Source of the DNA: JAFGOG01 sp034429215
Lineage (GTDB): Bacteria > Chloroflexota > Anaerolineae > JAAYZQ01
Assembly (NCBI GenBank): GCA_034429215.1
Contig: DAOUGI010000126.1
Span: forward strand, 62,001-126,000
Direction: 5' to 3'
Length of the DNA stretch: 64,000 nucleotides
Under the pieces are notes generated by a model, which saw only the letters and a program-made list of their open reading frames with translations, did not search any database and was not told the DNA's origin. The first letter of the stretch is position 1. Each line of letters starts with the position of its first letter. Below, piece by piece: positions 53,997-62,339 of this stretch. A program made the translations under genes and the position numbers.

Positions 53997-55379
53997 TTAC
54001 CTGACGACCAGGGGCAGCAGGACGTAAAAGACGTGCGTTTCGTAGGCGCCCATGTCTACGATGGGCGCGGCGCCGTTGCCGGTGTCGGCCTGAGAGGCAA
54101 CGTCGGCAAAGCGGGACAGGCCGGCCAGATCGAAGGGCAGCGGCTCGGCCAGGTCGCCGTCGCCGTCCAGGTCCTCGTCGTCGGCGGGGCCGGCGCTGTT
54201 GTCGCCGGCGTCGACCGCCGGGGAGGTGGGGCGGAGGTCGAGGGCGCCGGCGACGAACTGCGGATCGGCGTCGATGACCCCTATGCCGCTGTAGCCGCCC
54301 TGGACGTCGCTGTAGGCGACGTCGGCGCTGCTGTCGGGGTCGTTGTCGATCTGATCCGGCCCGTTGTCCCACAAGATGGCGTTGCGGACGACGGGCGAGC
54401 TGTAGAAGGCGTTATACAGCGCCCCACCGTGGGCGGCCGAATTGCCGACCAGGGTGACGTTGGTCAAGCGGGGGCCGGCCCAGTGGTTGGCCAGCGCGCC
54501 GCCGGAACCGGCCTGGTTGCCGGTCAGGATGACGTTGACCAGGATGGGGTCGCACTTGGCGCTGTAGATGCCGCCGCCCCAATGGTCGGCCCTATTGTCG
54601 TCAAAGGTCGCGTTGGTGACGACCGGCCGGCCAAACACGTTGTACATTGCGCCGCCGTCGGCTGCCGAGTTGGCGGTGAAGGAGACGCCGATCAGCACCG
54701 GGCTGCTGGAATAGTTGAACAGTCCTCCGCCCGAATCCGCCGTGTTCCCGGCGAAAAGGACGTTGGTGAGGTCGAGGCGCTCGCTATAGTTGTTGTACAG
54801 CCCACCACCCAGGCCGGCGATGTTGCCCTCAAAGGTGAGGTTAGCCAGGGTCAGGTGGCCCTGATCGTTGTACAGCCCGCCGCCGCGGTCGTAGGGGGCG
54901 GCGCCGTCGGCATTGCCGCCGCGCACGATCAGGCCGTCCAGCGCGAGGCCGGCATCGAGGTCGCTGCTCAGCAGCACGTGGTAAGAGTTGTCACTCGGGT
55001 CGCCGGGGGCGCCGAGATCGCCGCTCAGGATAGTGGGGTAGAGGGTCCAGTCTCGCTCATCCCGGGCCGACTCGACGCCGGCAAAGCCGCCGTACAGATC
55101 CACGCCGTCCCTGAGCTGAAAGCTGACGGTGCGGTCTGCGCCGCCGGTGGGGGTGTAGGTTCCGGCGGCGATCCAGATCTCGTCGCCGGCGGCGGCGTGG
55201 GCCAGCGCGACTTGCAGATCGCAGGCCGCCTGCCAGGTGTCGCCGCACGGCCAACCGGTCGAGCCCTGGGGGGTGACGCGGATCACGACCAGGTCGGCGT
55301 GGGCGGGCATGACCGGCAAGAGCCAGGCGACGGCTGCCAGTATCAGTGCCAAACAGAGTGCGAATCTTGCCGGTTTCAT
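53997..55379 (-). CDS. Secreted right-handed beta-helix protein with choice-of-anchor Q tail
   Basis: 460 residues. Signal peptide (about 1-28, ending AHA), then a CSLxP-type polymorphic-repeat start (DTWQAACDLQVALAHAAAGDEIWIAAGTY) and many G-G-G/A-[LM]-Y-N coils of a beta-helix, e.g. GGGLYNNYSE and GGALYNAFYS. The tail (PAVDAGDNS ... VDMGAYE) is the choice-of-anchor Q domain, ending HVFYVLLPLVVR. Probably surface-displayed; ligand unknown. 217 bp without a clear gene separate it from the binding-protein gene. Confidence 0.85.
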   Translation of the reverse strand: MKPARFALCLALILAAVAWLLPVMPAHADLVVIRVTPQGSTGWPCGDTWQAACDLQVALAHAAAGDEIWIAAGTYTPTGGADRTVSFQLRDGVDLYGGFAGVESARDERDWTLYPTILSGDLGAPGDPSDNSYHVLLSSDLDAGLALDGLIVRGGNADGAAPYDRGGGLYNDQGHLTLANLTFEGNIAGLGGGLYNNYSERLDLTNVLFAGNTADSGGGLFNYSSSPVLIGVSFTANSAADGGAMYNVFGRPVVTNATFDDNRADHWGGGIYSAKCDPILVNVILTGNQAGSGGALANHWAGPRLTNVTLVGNSAAHGGALYNAFYSSPVVRNAILWDNGPDQIDNDPDSSADVAYSDVQGGYSGIGVIDADPQFVAGALDLRPTSPAVDAGDNSAGPADDEDLDGDGDLAEPLPFDLAGLSRFADVASQADTGNGAAPIVDMGAYETHVFYVLLPLVVR

Positions 55380-55459
55380 CGAGCCCTCCAGTGTCGAGAT
55401 TGGATCGTTGTGACACTTGTTGTACAGCGATGACCCGGCGAAGGTTCCCTAATCGCCCC

Positions 55460-56179
55460 CTATGTTGGTTTGTGCTGCTGGAGCAGCCAGTCGTAGAGGG
55501 CGGGGTCGTCGTAGGTGCGGGTCCAGGAGTCGTGGGCCAGGTCGGGGTAGAGGGTAAAGCGCACGTTGCCGCCGCACGCCCGGAGCGCATCGACCATGCG
55601 CCGTGATTCGTCAGGCAGCACCAGCTCGTCGAGGGCGCCGTGAAAGGCCCACACGGGGATGTCCTTCAGCGCGCCGACCGCCGCCGGGTCGCCGCCGCCG
55701 CAAATCGGCACCACCGCGGCAAAGCGGTTGGGGCAGAGCCCGGCCAGCGCCCACGCTCCATAGCCGCCCATGCTCAGGCCGGTGAGGTAGATGCGCCGGG
55801 CGTCGACGGCATAGGCCGCCACTACCTCGTCGAGCAGGGCATCGAGGGTGGGCAGCTCGCTGAACCAGCACAGGTCGTAGGGGCACTGGGGCGAAACGGC
55901 GATAAAGGGGAAATCGGGCTGCCCTTCGACCTTTTTGGGGATGCCGTGCACCTTGATCTCGTTCAGGTCGGCGCCTGTCTCGCCCCTGCCGTGCAGGAAG
56001 AGGATGAGCGGCCATTTCCGGCCGGGGTCCGCGCCGTAAGCCGCGGGCAGGAACAACAGGTAATCGAACCGGCCGCGGCTGCGGCGGGCGCCCAGCAGCC
56101 GGAAGCGGCGCGGCGCCTGGCGGCCGGGAACGGCCTCGGCCGCGGGCGACACGGTGGAACGCGAGGTGGTTAGTTTCAT
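55460..56179 (-). CDS. Alpha/beta-hydrolase esterase (dienelactone hydrolase/PHB-depolymerase-like)
   Basis: 239 residues. Nucleophile elbow GLSMGGYGAW, acid in DELVLPDESRRM, His in DLAHDSWTRTYD, oxyanion side LFLHGRGETG. Likely a carboxylesterase; no signal peptide, so cytoplasmic. Substrate not predictable. Confidence 0.88.
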   Translation of the reverse strand: MKLTTSRSTVSPAAEAVPGRQAPRRFRLLGARRSRGRFDYLLFLPAAYGADPGRKWPLILFLHGRGETGADLNEIKVHGIPKKVEGQPDFPFIAVSPQCPYDLCWFSELPTLDALLDEVVAAYAVDARRIYLTGLSMGGYGAWALAGLCPNRFAAVVPICGGGDPAAVGALKDIPVWAFHGALDELVLPDESRRMVDALRACGGNVRFTLYPDLAHDSWTRTYDDPALYDWLLQQHKPT

Positions 56180-56199
56180 AGCGTTGTGATCCCTCCTTT

Positions 56200-57129
56200 T
56201 TAGTCAAACCGCTCAAAGGGCTCAAGTCCCAGCTCGGCGCACAGGCGTCGAGTATCGGCGAGGTGCTGTGCGGTCGATTGGGCATACTCAAAGCACCAGA
56301 GCAGTTGATAGATGGGGCGCCGCTGCTCGTACGATGGCTCTGGCGGGCAGGTCGCTTCATAGGACGACCAAAACTCATCGCTCGTCATCCCCGTCCAAAG
56401 ATCAAGGCGGGCCAGGTCGATCTCGTGATGGCCCGCCCAGGCCTTGTCAAAGTCAAGGATGGTGACCAGGCGCCACTGCCCCTGCTGACAGTCGAAGAGG
56501 ATGTTGTGCTGGTGAAGATCTTCGTGACACAGGCTTGCCTGGCGAACGCCCGAAAAGAGATCCTTGTGTTCATCCAATACCGAGAGGAAAAGGTCGCGCA
56601 AGCGCGCGCTCCGGACGAAAAGCCGGGAGCGCTCGGCCAGCGCGGCCAGGTAGGGCCCACCTCCCCGGACGGCTCCATCGACGTCCAGCTCGCCAAAGGC
56701 GGGAAAATGGATGGCGTGCAGTTGAGCCACGGCATCGCCGATCTGTCGATAAGCGCCGGCCAGGTCCTCCCGGCTCATTTGTCGCCGGACGACCGCCCAC
56801 TCTTGCCCCGGGACGTGCATCTTGATCAAGTAGCGCCAGGGCCAGGCCTGGCAGGACATGCTGACCGCCAGGACCTCGGGCATGGGGATGGTGGTGCGCG
56901 CGGCAACCAGGCGGTGGAGCATGGCCGTCCGGTCAAATGGGCTGGCCATCGAAGCCTGCGGCCCGGCAAGCTTGACAACTATTTGGATAGAGGGGCGATC
57001 GAGCCGGACAAGCAGGACAAGATAGTCGTGATGCTCATTGCCGATCTGGCAGTCGAGCAACCTGACTTTTGGGCCGAAGGTGTGCTGCAACAGGTGCAGC
57101 AGCTGGTCACGCGGGATAGCTGTTTCCAT
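56200..57129 (-). CDS. Aminoglycoside-phosphotransferase-like kinase
   Basis: 309 residues. APH fold: Lys-containing VVKLAGP, Brenner motif SLCHEDLHQHNILFD, and metal-binding LDFDKAWAG. Families with this fold phosphorylate drugs, choline, homoserine or sugars; the substrate is unknown. Ends 20 bp upstream of the esterase. Confidence 0.88.
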   Translation of the reverse strand: METAIPRDQLLHLLQHTFGPKVRLLDCQIGNEHHDYLVLLVRLDRPSIQIVVKLAGPQASMASPFDRTAMLHRLVAARTTIPMPEVLAVSMSCQAWPWRYLIKMHVPGQEWAVVRRQMSREDLAGAYRQIGDAVAQLHAIHFPAFGELDVDGAVRGGGPYLAALAERSRLFVRSARLRDLFLSVLDEHKDLFSGVRQASLCHEDLHQHNILFDCQQGQWRLVTILDFDKAWAGHHEIDLARLDLWTGMTSDEFWSSYEATCPPEPSYEQRRPIYQLLWCFEYAQSTAQHLADTRRLCAELGLEPFERFD

Positions 57130-57160
57130 TCAAAGTGTTCCAACGCTCATCGGCATAATC

Positions 57161-59602
57161 TCATGGATATACATTCTTGAGCAGCTCGGCCAGGATAAAG
57201 ACGGCGGCCCGCTTGTCGAGCGGCTCGTTGTTATTCCCGCATTTCGGGCTCTGGATACAAGACGGGCATCCGTCCTCGCAGGGGCAGTCGCGGACGGCGT
57301 CGTGGGTGGCGCGCCACAGGTCGGGCAGGAGGTCGAACCCTTTTTCGGCGATGCCCACGCCGCCGGGAAAGGCGTCGTAGATAAAGACCTGGGCGGCGCC
57401 GGTGTCGGGATGGCGGGGGGTCGACAGGCCGCCGATGTCCCAGCGGTCGCACATGGCGAAGAGGGGCAGCAGGCCGATGGCGGCGTGCTCGACGGCGTGG
57501 AGGCCGCCGGCCAGGTCCAGGCCGCGCTGCCTGACCCGGGCGGCGATGCCGGCCGGTATGTCCCACCACACGGCGGCCGTGTCAAAGGTCTGCGGCGGCA
57601 GGTCGAGGTCCTCGACACTCAAAGTCTCTTCGCGGAACTGCTGGACGCGGCGGTAGCCGATCACCTGCTGGGTGACGCGCACCCGGCCGAAATGGGCGGC
57701 GGCGTCGCCGAGCGGCCGGTGGGCAACGGAGCGGATGATGCCCACGTCGTTGATCTCCCGAGGCTGGGTGTAGTAGCCGACCTGGACCGGCTCCAGGATG
57801 GCATGGCCGGCCTCGAGGTCCAGCTCGCGGACCCGGAACGACTCGCCCTGGTGGAGGTAGACGGCGCCGGGATGGGCGCGCAGGCAGGCGGTGGTGGCCT
57901 CGATCTCTTCCAGGAGGCGATAGCTCTGGGATGCGTCGAGCAGGGCCAACCGCGAGTCGGCCAGCGCCCGCAGCGACACCTCCTGGGCCGGGTAGGCGCC
58001 GGGGCGGGGGTACCAGCGCTCGCCGCGATATTCCAGCTCGCCCCGGTTTTCCAGGTCGATCATGGCCGGGGCAAAGCCGGCGCCAAAGAGCGCTTCGTCG
58101 TCGCCGGCGGCCAACCCGGGCGGCAGCGGCGTGGAACCGGTTTCACGCCGAGCCGGCGTGGCAGGGGTGCGGCGGCGGCCGGGGAGGGCCGGGCGGAGGG
58201 CGTGGCGGGCCGGCTGGGGCAGGGGCTCGCCGGGAGCGTGGCCGGTGCCAAGGGGGATCTCGTGGGCGGCGCAGGGCAGGTGCTGGGACAGGACGTAGAC
58301 GTTGGCCGGGTCGATCAGGGCGTGCTCGTGGGGCCGGCCAAACAGGTCGCGGGGGTGGCGCATGAAATACTGGTCGAGCGGGTTGTCGAGGGCGATCAGG
58401 ACCGACAGGGCATGGCGGGCGCCGCGCCCGGCCCGGCCGGCCTGCTGCCACAGGCTGGCGACGGTGCCGGGGTAGCCGACCAGCAGCGAGGCGTCCAGGT
58501 CGCCGATGTCGATGCCCAGCTCGAGGGCCGAGGTGGCGGTCACGCCAAGCAGATTCCCGCCGGGGCGCAGGCCCTGCTCGATGTCGCGCCGCTCTTCGGC
58601 GCGGTAGCCGGCGCGGTAGGCCCGCACCCGGTCGGCCAGGGCCGGCGACTCGTCGGCCAGGATGCGCCGGGCGTAAAGGAGGATCAGCTCGGCCACGCGG
58701 CGGGCGCGGGTGAAGGCGATGGTGCGGATGCCGGCCTGGACCAGGTGGGCAAAGAGGCGGGCCGCCTCGATGTTGGCGCTGCGGCGGGCGGTCTGGGTGC
58801 GGTCGATAAAGGGCGGGTTCCACAGCACGAAATCCTTGGCGCCGTGGGGCGCGCCGTCGGCCTCACCAGAGACGACGACCGCCTCGACGCCGGCCAGCCG
58901 GCGCAGGTGGTCGCCGGGGTTGGCGATGGTGGCCGAGCAGGCGATGATCTGGGGCGCCGAGCCGTAGCGGGCGCAGATCCGCCACAGCCGGCGCAGGACG
59001 CAGCCGACGTGCGAGCCGAATATGCCGCGGTAGGCGTGGGCCTCGTCGATGATGACAAAGCGCAGGTTGGCAAAAAAGTCGGCCCACAGGGTGTGGTTGG
59101 GCAGTATGCCGACGTGGAGCATGTCGGGGTTGGTGAGGAGGATGTTGGCCTCGCGGCGCAGCCGGGCGCGGGCCGCCTGGGGGGTGTCGCCGTCGTAGAC
59201 GCCAAAGCGGGCGGCGCGCAGCTCGTCGCGGGTCAGCTCGTGCAGGCTGCGGAGCTGGTCCTGGGCGAGGGCTTTGGTGGGAAAGAGGTACAAGGCGCGG
59301 GCGCTGCGGTCATTGAGAAGCGCCTCGAGGACGGGGATGTTGTAGGCCAGGGTCTTGCCGCTGGCGGTGCCGGTGGCCAGGATGACGTGCCGGCCGCTGC
59401 GGGCGGCGTTGACGGCCAGGGCCTGGTGGCTGTAGAGGCGGTCGGCGCCGGCACGGCGCAGGGCGGCTTCGAGAGCCGGCAGCAGGGGTTGGTCGAGGCG
59501 GCCGTAGCGCGCCTTTTGGGCCGGCAGGCGCTCGACGTGGACGGCCTGGCCTTTGTAGCCGGGCAGGTGGGCGATCTGCTTGACGAATGCGGTGGTGTCC
59601 AT
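57161..59602 (-). CDS. DEAD/DEAH-box helicase with DUF1998 zinc-binding tail (YprA/MrfA-like)
   Basis: 813 residues. Superfamily 2: motif I ATGTASGKTLAYN, II DEAHAY, III SATIANP, VI QQAGRAGRG. The C-terminal DUF1998 region holds CEDGCPSCIQSPKCG, the four-cysteine cluster of MrfA, which unwinds DNA in mitomycin-type damage repair. Length and layout fit that family. Partner MrfB is not here. Confidence 0.93.
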   Translation of the reverse strand: MDTTAFVKQIAHLPGYKGQAVHVERLPAQKARYGRLDQPLLPALEAALRRAGADRLYSHQALAVNAARSGRHVILATGTASGKTLAYNIPVLEALLNDRSARALYLFPTKALAQDQLRSLHELTRDELRAARFGVYDGDTPQAARARLRREANILLTNPDMLHVGILPNHTLWADFFANLRFVIIDEAHAYRGIFGSHVGCVLRRLWRICARYGSAPQIIACSATIANPGDHLRRLAGVEAVVVSGEADGAPHGAKDFVLWNPPFIDRTQTARRSANIEAARLFAHLVQAGIRTIAFTRARRVAELILLYARRILADESPALADRVRAYRAGYRAEERRDIEQGLRPGGNLLGVTATSALELGIDIGDLDASLLVGYPGTVASLWQQAGRAGRGARHALSVLIALDNPLDQYFMRHPRDLFGRPHEHALIDPANVYVLSQHLPCAAHEIPLGTGHAPGEPLPQPARHALRPALPGRRRTPATPARRETGSTPLPPGLAAGDDEALFGAGFAPAMIDLENRGELEYRGERWYPRPGAYPAQEVSLRALADSRLALLDASQSYRLLEEIEATTACLRAHPGAVYLHQGESFRVRELDLEAGHAILEPVQVGYYTQPREINDVGIIRSVAHRPLGDAAAHFGRVRVTQQVIGYRRVQQFREETLSVEDLDLPPQTFDTAAVWWDIPAGIAARVRQRGLDLAGGLHAVEHAAIGLLPLFAMCDRWDIGGLSTPRHPDTGAAQVFIYDAFPGGVGIAEKGFDLLPDLWRATHDAVRDCPCEDGCPSCIQSPKCGNNNEPLDKRAAVFILAELLKNVYP

Positions 59603-59663
59603 CGCCGGCTATTGTACCATCAAAGGCAAAAACGCACAAACGTTCTAACAGTTAGGCGGGAGC

Positions 59664-60431
59664 TTACTTGCCGCCGCTGAAGGAGAAACGGATCGCGTCC
59701 TGGCTACAGCCGTCGACACAGGTGCCGCACAGGATGCACTCGGAATCTTCCATGTCGGCGCGTTGGACCATGTGGTGGACGTCGAGGCTCATCGGGCATT
59801 CGCGGGAACAGGTCAGGCAGTCGGTGCACTTGTTCGGGTCGGCCACCAGGCGCAGCGCCGGCCAGCGGGCCAGGTTGCGGAGCTTGCGGCCGAGGATCAT
59901 GAACGGCGCCATCCAGCAGATGGTGTGGCAGCCCGCTCTGCGGCCAAAGATCACCGCCAGGACAAAAAAGAGCCCGACGATGATGTAGTAGATCATGTAC
60001 CAGGGCGGAGCGCCGGGATCGGCCGGGATGGCCAGGGTAGCGCCGCCCTCGAGCTGGTAGAACGGATCGACGGTGTGGTAGCCGCCGGCGGCGATGGCCA
60101 GGGCGGCGATGCCGCCGATCCAGGGGATCCAGATGGCCCACTTGTACCAGTCGGCCCTGCCGCGCGGGCCCGGCTTGTTGTTGATCGGGGCGGCGAGCTC
60201 TTGCAGGGCGCCGGCCGGGCAGGCCCAGCCGCACCACAGCCGCCCGACGAACAGGGAGGCGACGAACATCAGGCAAAAGACGATGAAACTGCCGTTGACG
60301 ATGCCCTCCCAGGCAGCGTTCATGATGAGGGCGGGGGAAAAATAGTAGAGGGTCACCGGGAAAAGCAGGAGGGACAGGAACAGCAGCCCTTTCCGGATCC
60401 TCTGGCGCGTTGGCAACTGTTTGACCTTCAT
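59664..60431 (-). CDS. Membrane polyferredoxin (NapH-like 4Fe-4S protein)
   Basis: 255 residues. Four membrane segments. The motif CGWACPAGALQEL marks the NapH/RdxA N-terminus, and two ferredoxin clusters follow: CTDCLTCSRECPMSLD and CILCGTCVDGCSQDAIRF. It passes electrons from the quinone pool to periplasmic partners. TATAAT (minus strand, 60465-60460) lies upstream; it diverges from yedE, 184 bp away. Confidence 0.9.
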   Translation of the reverse strand: MKVKQLPTRQRIRKGLLFLSLLLFPVTLYYFSPALIMNAAWEGIVNGSFIVFCLMFVASLFVGRLWCGWACPAGALQELAAPINNKPGPRGRADWYKWAIWIPWIGGIAALAIAAGGYHTVDPFYQLEGGATLAIPADPGAPPWYMIYYIIVGLFFVLAVIFGRRAGCHTICWMAPFMILGRKLRNLARWPALRLVADPNKCTDCLTCSRECPMSLDVHHMVQRADMEDSECILCGTCVDGCSQDAIRFSFSGGK

Positions 60432-60534
60432 GGTGTAAGCCTCCTTGAAAACACGGTTTATTATACCACAACTGCCTATACGCGGAAAGAGGGCTATTGT
60501 GTCATAGCCCGGTGAGTTTTCGCTGTAGGTTGAT

Positions 60535-60563
60535 TTGACAGGGCAGCGTTTTGCTGTTATTAT
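60535..60563 (+). promoter_or_regulatory. Sigma-70-type promoter of the yedE operon
   Basis: TTGACA (60535-60540, perfect), 17-nt spacer, TATTAT (60558-60563). About 47 bp of AT-rich leader precedes AAGGAGGAG and the ATG of yedE. Confidence 0.72.
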
Positions 60564-60615
60564 TCTATAGAGATATATGCCATATAATTAAAAGTAATAT
60601 TCAAGGAGGAGTATT

Positions 60616-61740
60616 ATGGCCGACAAGCTGACCCGTTTCTTTGCCTCACGATGGGGTATTATTGCAGTCGGAGCCGTCATCGGCATCCTGGCGCCGCTGC
60701 TGCAAAAGCTGGGCAACCCGCCCAACATGGGCATCTGCGTGGCCTGCTTTGAGCGGGACATCGCCGGGGCGCTGGGGCTGCACCGCGCCGGCGCGGTGCA
60801 GTATATCAGGCCGGAGATCATCGGGCTGGTGCTGGGAGCGATGATCGCCGCGTACCTGTTCGGCGAGTTCAGGGCCCGCGCAGGCTCGGCGCCGATCGTG
60901 CGGTTTGTGCTGGGGATGTTTGCCATGATCGGGGCGCTGGCCTTCCTGGGCTGCCCGTGGCGGGCGCTGCTGCGGCTGGCCGGCGGCGATCTGAATGCGA
61001 TCCTGGGCCTGGCCGGGCTGATAGTGGGCATCGGCATCGGGGTGTGGTTCCTCAGGTCGGGCTATAGCCTGGGCCGGGCGACCAAGACCTACACTGCCGT
61101 CGGCTGGATTATGCCGCTGATCATGGTCGGGCTGCTGCTGCTCCTGATCTTCAAACCCAAGTTCGGCGCGGAAGGCCCGATCTTTTTCAGTGAGACGGGG
61201 CCGGGCTCGCTGCACGCGGCGCTGCTCGTGTCACTGGCGGTCGGGCTGGTGATCGGCTTTCTGGCGCAGCGAACCCGCTTTTGCACGATGGGCGCGGTCC
61301 GCGACGTGATCCTGATGCGCGACTGGCACCTGTTGAGCGGGGTGGCGGCTCTGCTGGCCGTGGCGTTTGTCATGAACCTGATCCTGGGGCAGGTCAAGTT
61401 CGGGTTCGCCGGGCAGCCGGTGGCCCACAGCAGCTACCTGTGGAATTTCCTGGGGATGGCGCTGGCCGGATTGGCCTTTGCGCTGGCGGGCGGCTGCCCC
61501 GGCCGGCAGTTGTTCCTGTCGGGCGAGGGGGACGGCGACGCCGCGGTGTTTGTGCTGGGGATGATCGTCGGCGCGGGGTTTGCCCACAACTTGACGCTGG
61601 CAGGCAGCGCAGACAAGGTCGTCGAGGGTGTGGTGACGACCGGGGGTCTGACCACGGCCGGGATGGTCGTTGTAGTACTGGGGCTGGTGGCCTGCCTGCT
61701 CATCGGCCTGACGATGCGGGAGAAACAAAAGGTAGGGTAA
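60616..61740 (+). CDS. yedE: YedE-family putative selenium transporter
   Basis: 374 residues, about nine to ten membrane segments. ICVACFERDIAGALGLHRAG, VQYIRPEIIGLVLGA and the CPGRQLFLSGEG region are YedE features; Cys in the FLGCPWR and AGGCPGR loops likely bind a chalcogen. Family knowledge: YedE co-occurs with YedF and selenium use. AAGGAGGAG precedes the ATG. First gene of the yedE-yedF transcript. Confidence 0.92.
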   Translation: MADKLTRFFASRWGIIAVGAVIGILAPLLQKLGNPPNMGICVACFERDIAGALGLHRAGAVQYIRPEIIGLVLGAMIAAYLFGEFRARAGSAPIVRFVLGMFAMIGALAFLGCPWRALLRLAGGDLNAILGLAGLIVGIGIGVWFLRSGYSLGRATKTYTAVGWIMPLIMVGLLLLLIFKPKFGAEGPIFFSETGPGSLHAALLVSLAVGLVIGFLAQRTRFCTMGAVRDVILMRDWHLLSGVAALLAVAFVMNLILGQVKFGFAGQPVAHSSYLWNFLGMALAGLAFALAGGCPGRQLFLSGEGDGDAAVFVLGMIVGAGFAHNLTLAGSADKVVEGVVTTGGLTTAGMVVVVLGLVACLLIGLTMREKQKVG

Positions 61741-61744
61741 TGCC

Positions 61745-61954
61745 ATGACAACAACAGTCGATGCTCGCGGCCTGTCGTGCCCACAGCCGGTCATTCTGGC
61801 CAGGAATGCCGTTCAGGGTGCCAAGTTCCCGATCGAAGTACTGGTGGACAGCGTGACCTCGCGTGAGAATGTGCGCCGCATGGCCGAGCGCGCGGGTCTC
61901 AAGGTCAAGATTGAACCGGCAGGAGACGAGTTCAGGCTGACGATCACCCCGTAA
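61745..61954 (+). CDS. yedF: TusA/SirA-like protein, YedF-type
   Basis: 69 residues. TusA fold with the catalytic C-P-x-P (GLSCPQPVIL). Such proteins carry a persulfide or, in YedF-linked loci, probably selenium. 4 bp after yedE, so translationally near-coupled. It lacks the DsrE-like C-terminal domain of longer YedF proteins. Confidence 0.9.
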   Translation: MTTTVDARGLSCPQPVILARNAVQGAKFPIEVLVDSVTSRENVRRMAERAGLKVKIEPAGDEFRLTITP

Positions 61955-62001
61955 CAGGGGCAGCTTTGCGCCGCTGTTCCGCCAGTTAACCGCATATTGG
62001 C

Positions 62002-62040
62002 CCAATGCCCGGCTCCGGGGTCCAGGGAGGCGGGCATTGG
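62002..62040. terminator. Hairpin downstream of yedF
   Basis: CCAATGCCCG (62002-62011) and CGGGCATTGG (62031-62040) are exact complements with a 19-nt loop; no strong T-run. It probably ends the yedE-yedF transcript ahead of the peroxiredoxin promoter. Confidence 0.5.
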
Positions 62041-62073
62041 TCTGTTCCCCTTCCGCCTGCCGTGCCGCTCCAC

Positions 62074-62101
62074 TTGACAACTGCCACTCCTGATATACAA
62101 T
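62074..62101 (+). promoter_or_regulatory. Sigma-70-type promoter of the selenoperoxiredoxin gene
   Basis: TTGACA (62074-62079), 16-nt spacer, TACAAT (62096-62101). The leader to the second start codon would be about 230 nt and includes a first start with its own ribosome site. Confidence 0.7.
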
Positions 62102-62339
62102 AGATCTGTCTTTCAGGCCACAGGTACAAGCCCGGCAGAGCAGCCCTTGCCTGCCCGGCCCCCTGGCGCGCCGCCGGACTCGGAACGAGCCACGCGGCCC
62201 TCGCGTGGTTTGAAATATCCTCAGGAGGTAGTGGATGAGCGAAAAAGCGATCTCGTGTGTCCAATCCGCCAAGGGACCGCTGGTGTCCCCTAAGCTCCCT
62301 ACCACAGGGGCAAGCCAACCAATAGAAAAGGAGGTCAAG

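Noticed and set aside
61955..62230. tRNA-Sec (selC) near the selenium genes
   Set aside because: No cloverleaf with a long variable arm was seen; hairpins there are simple and terminator-like.
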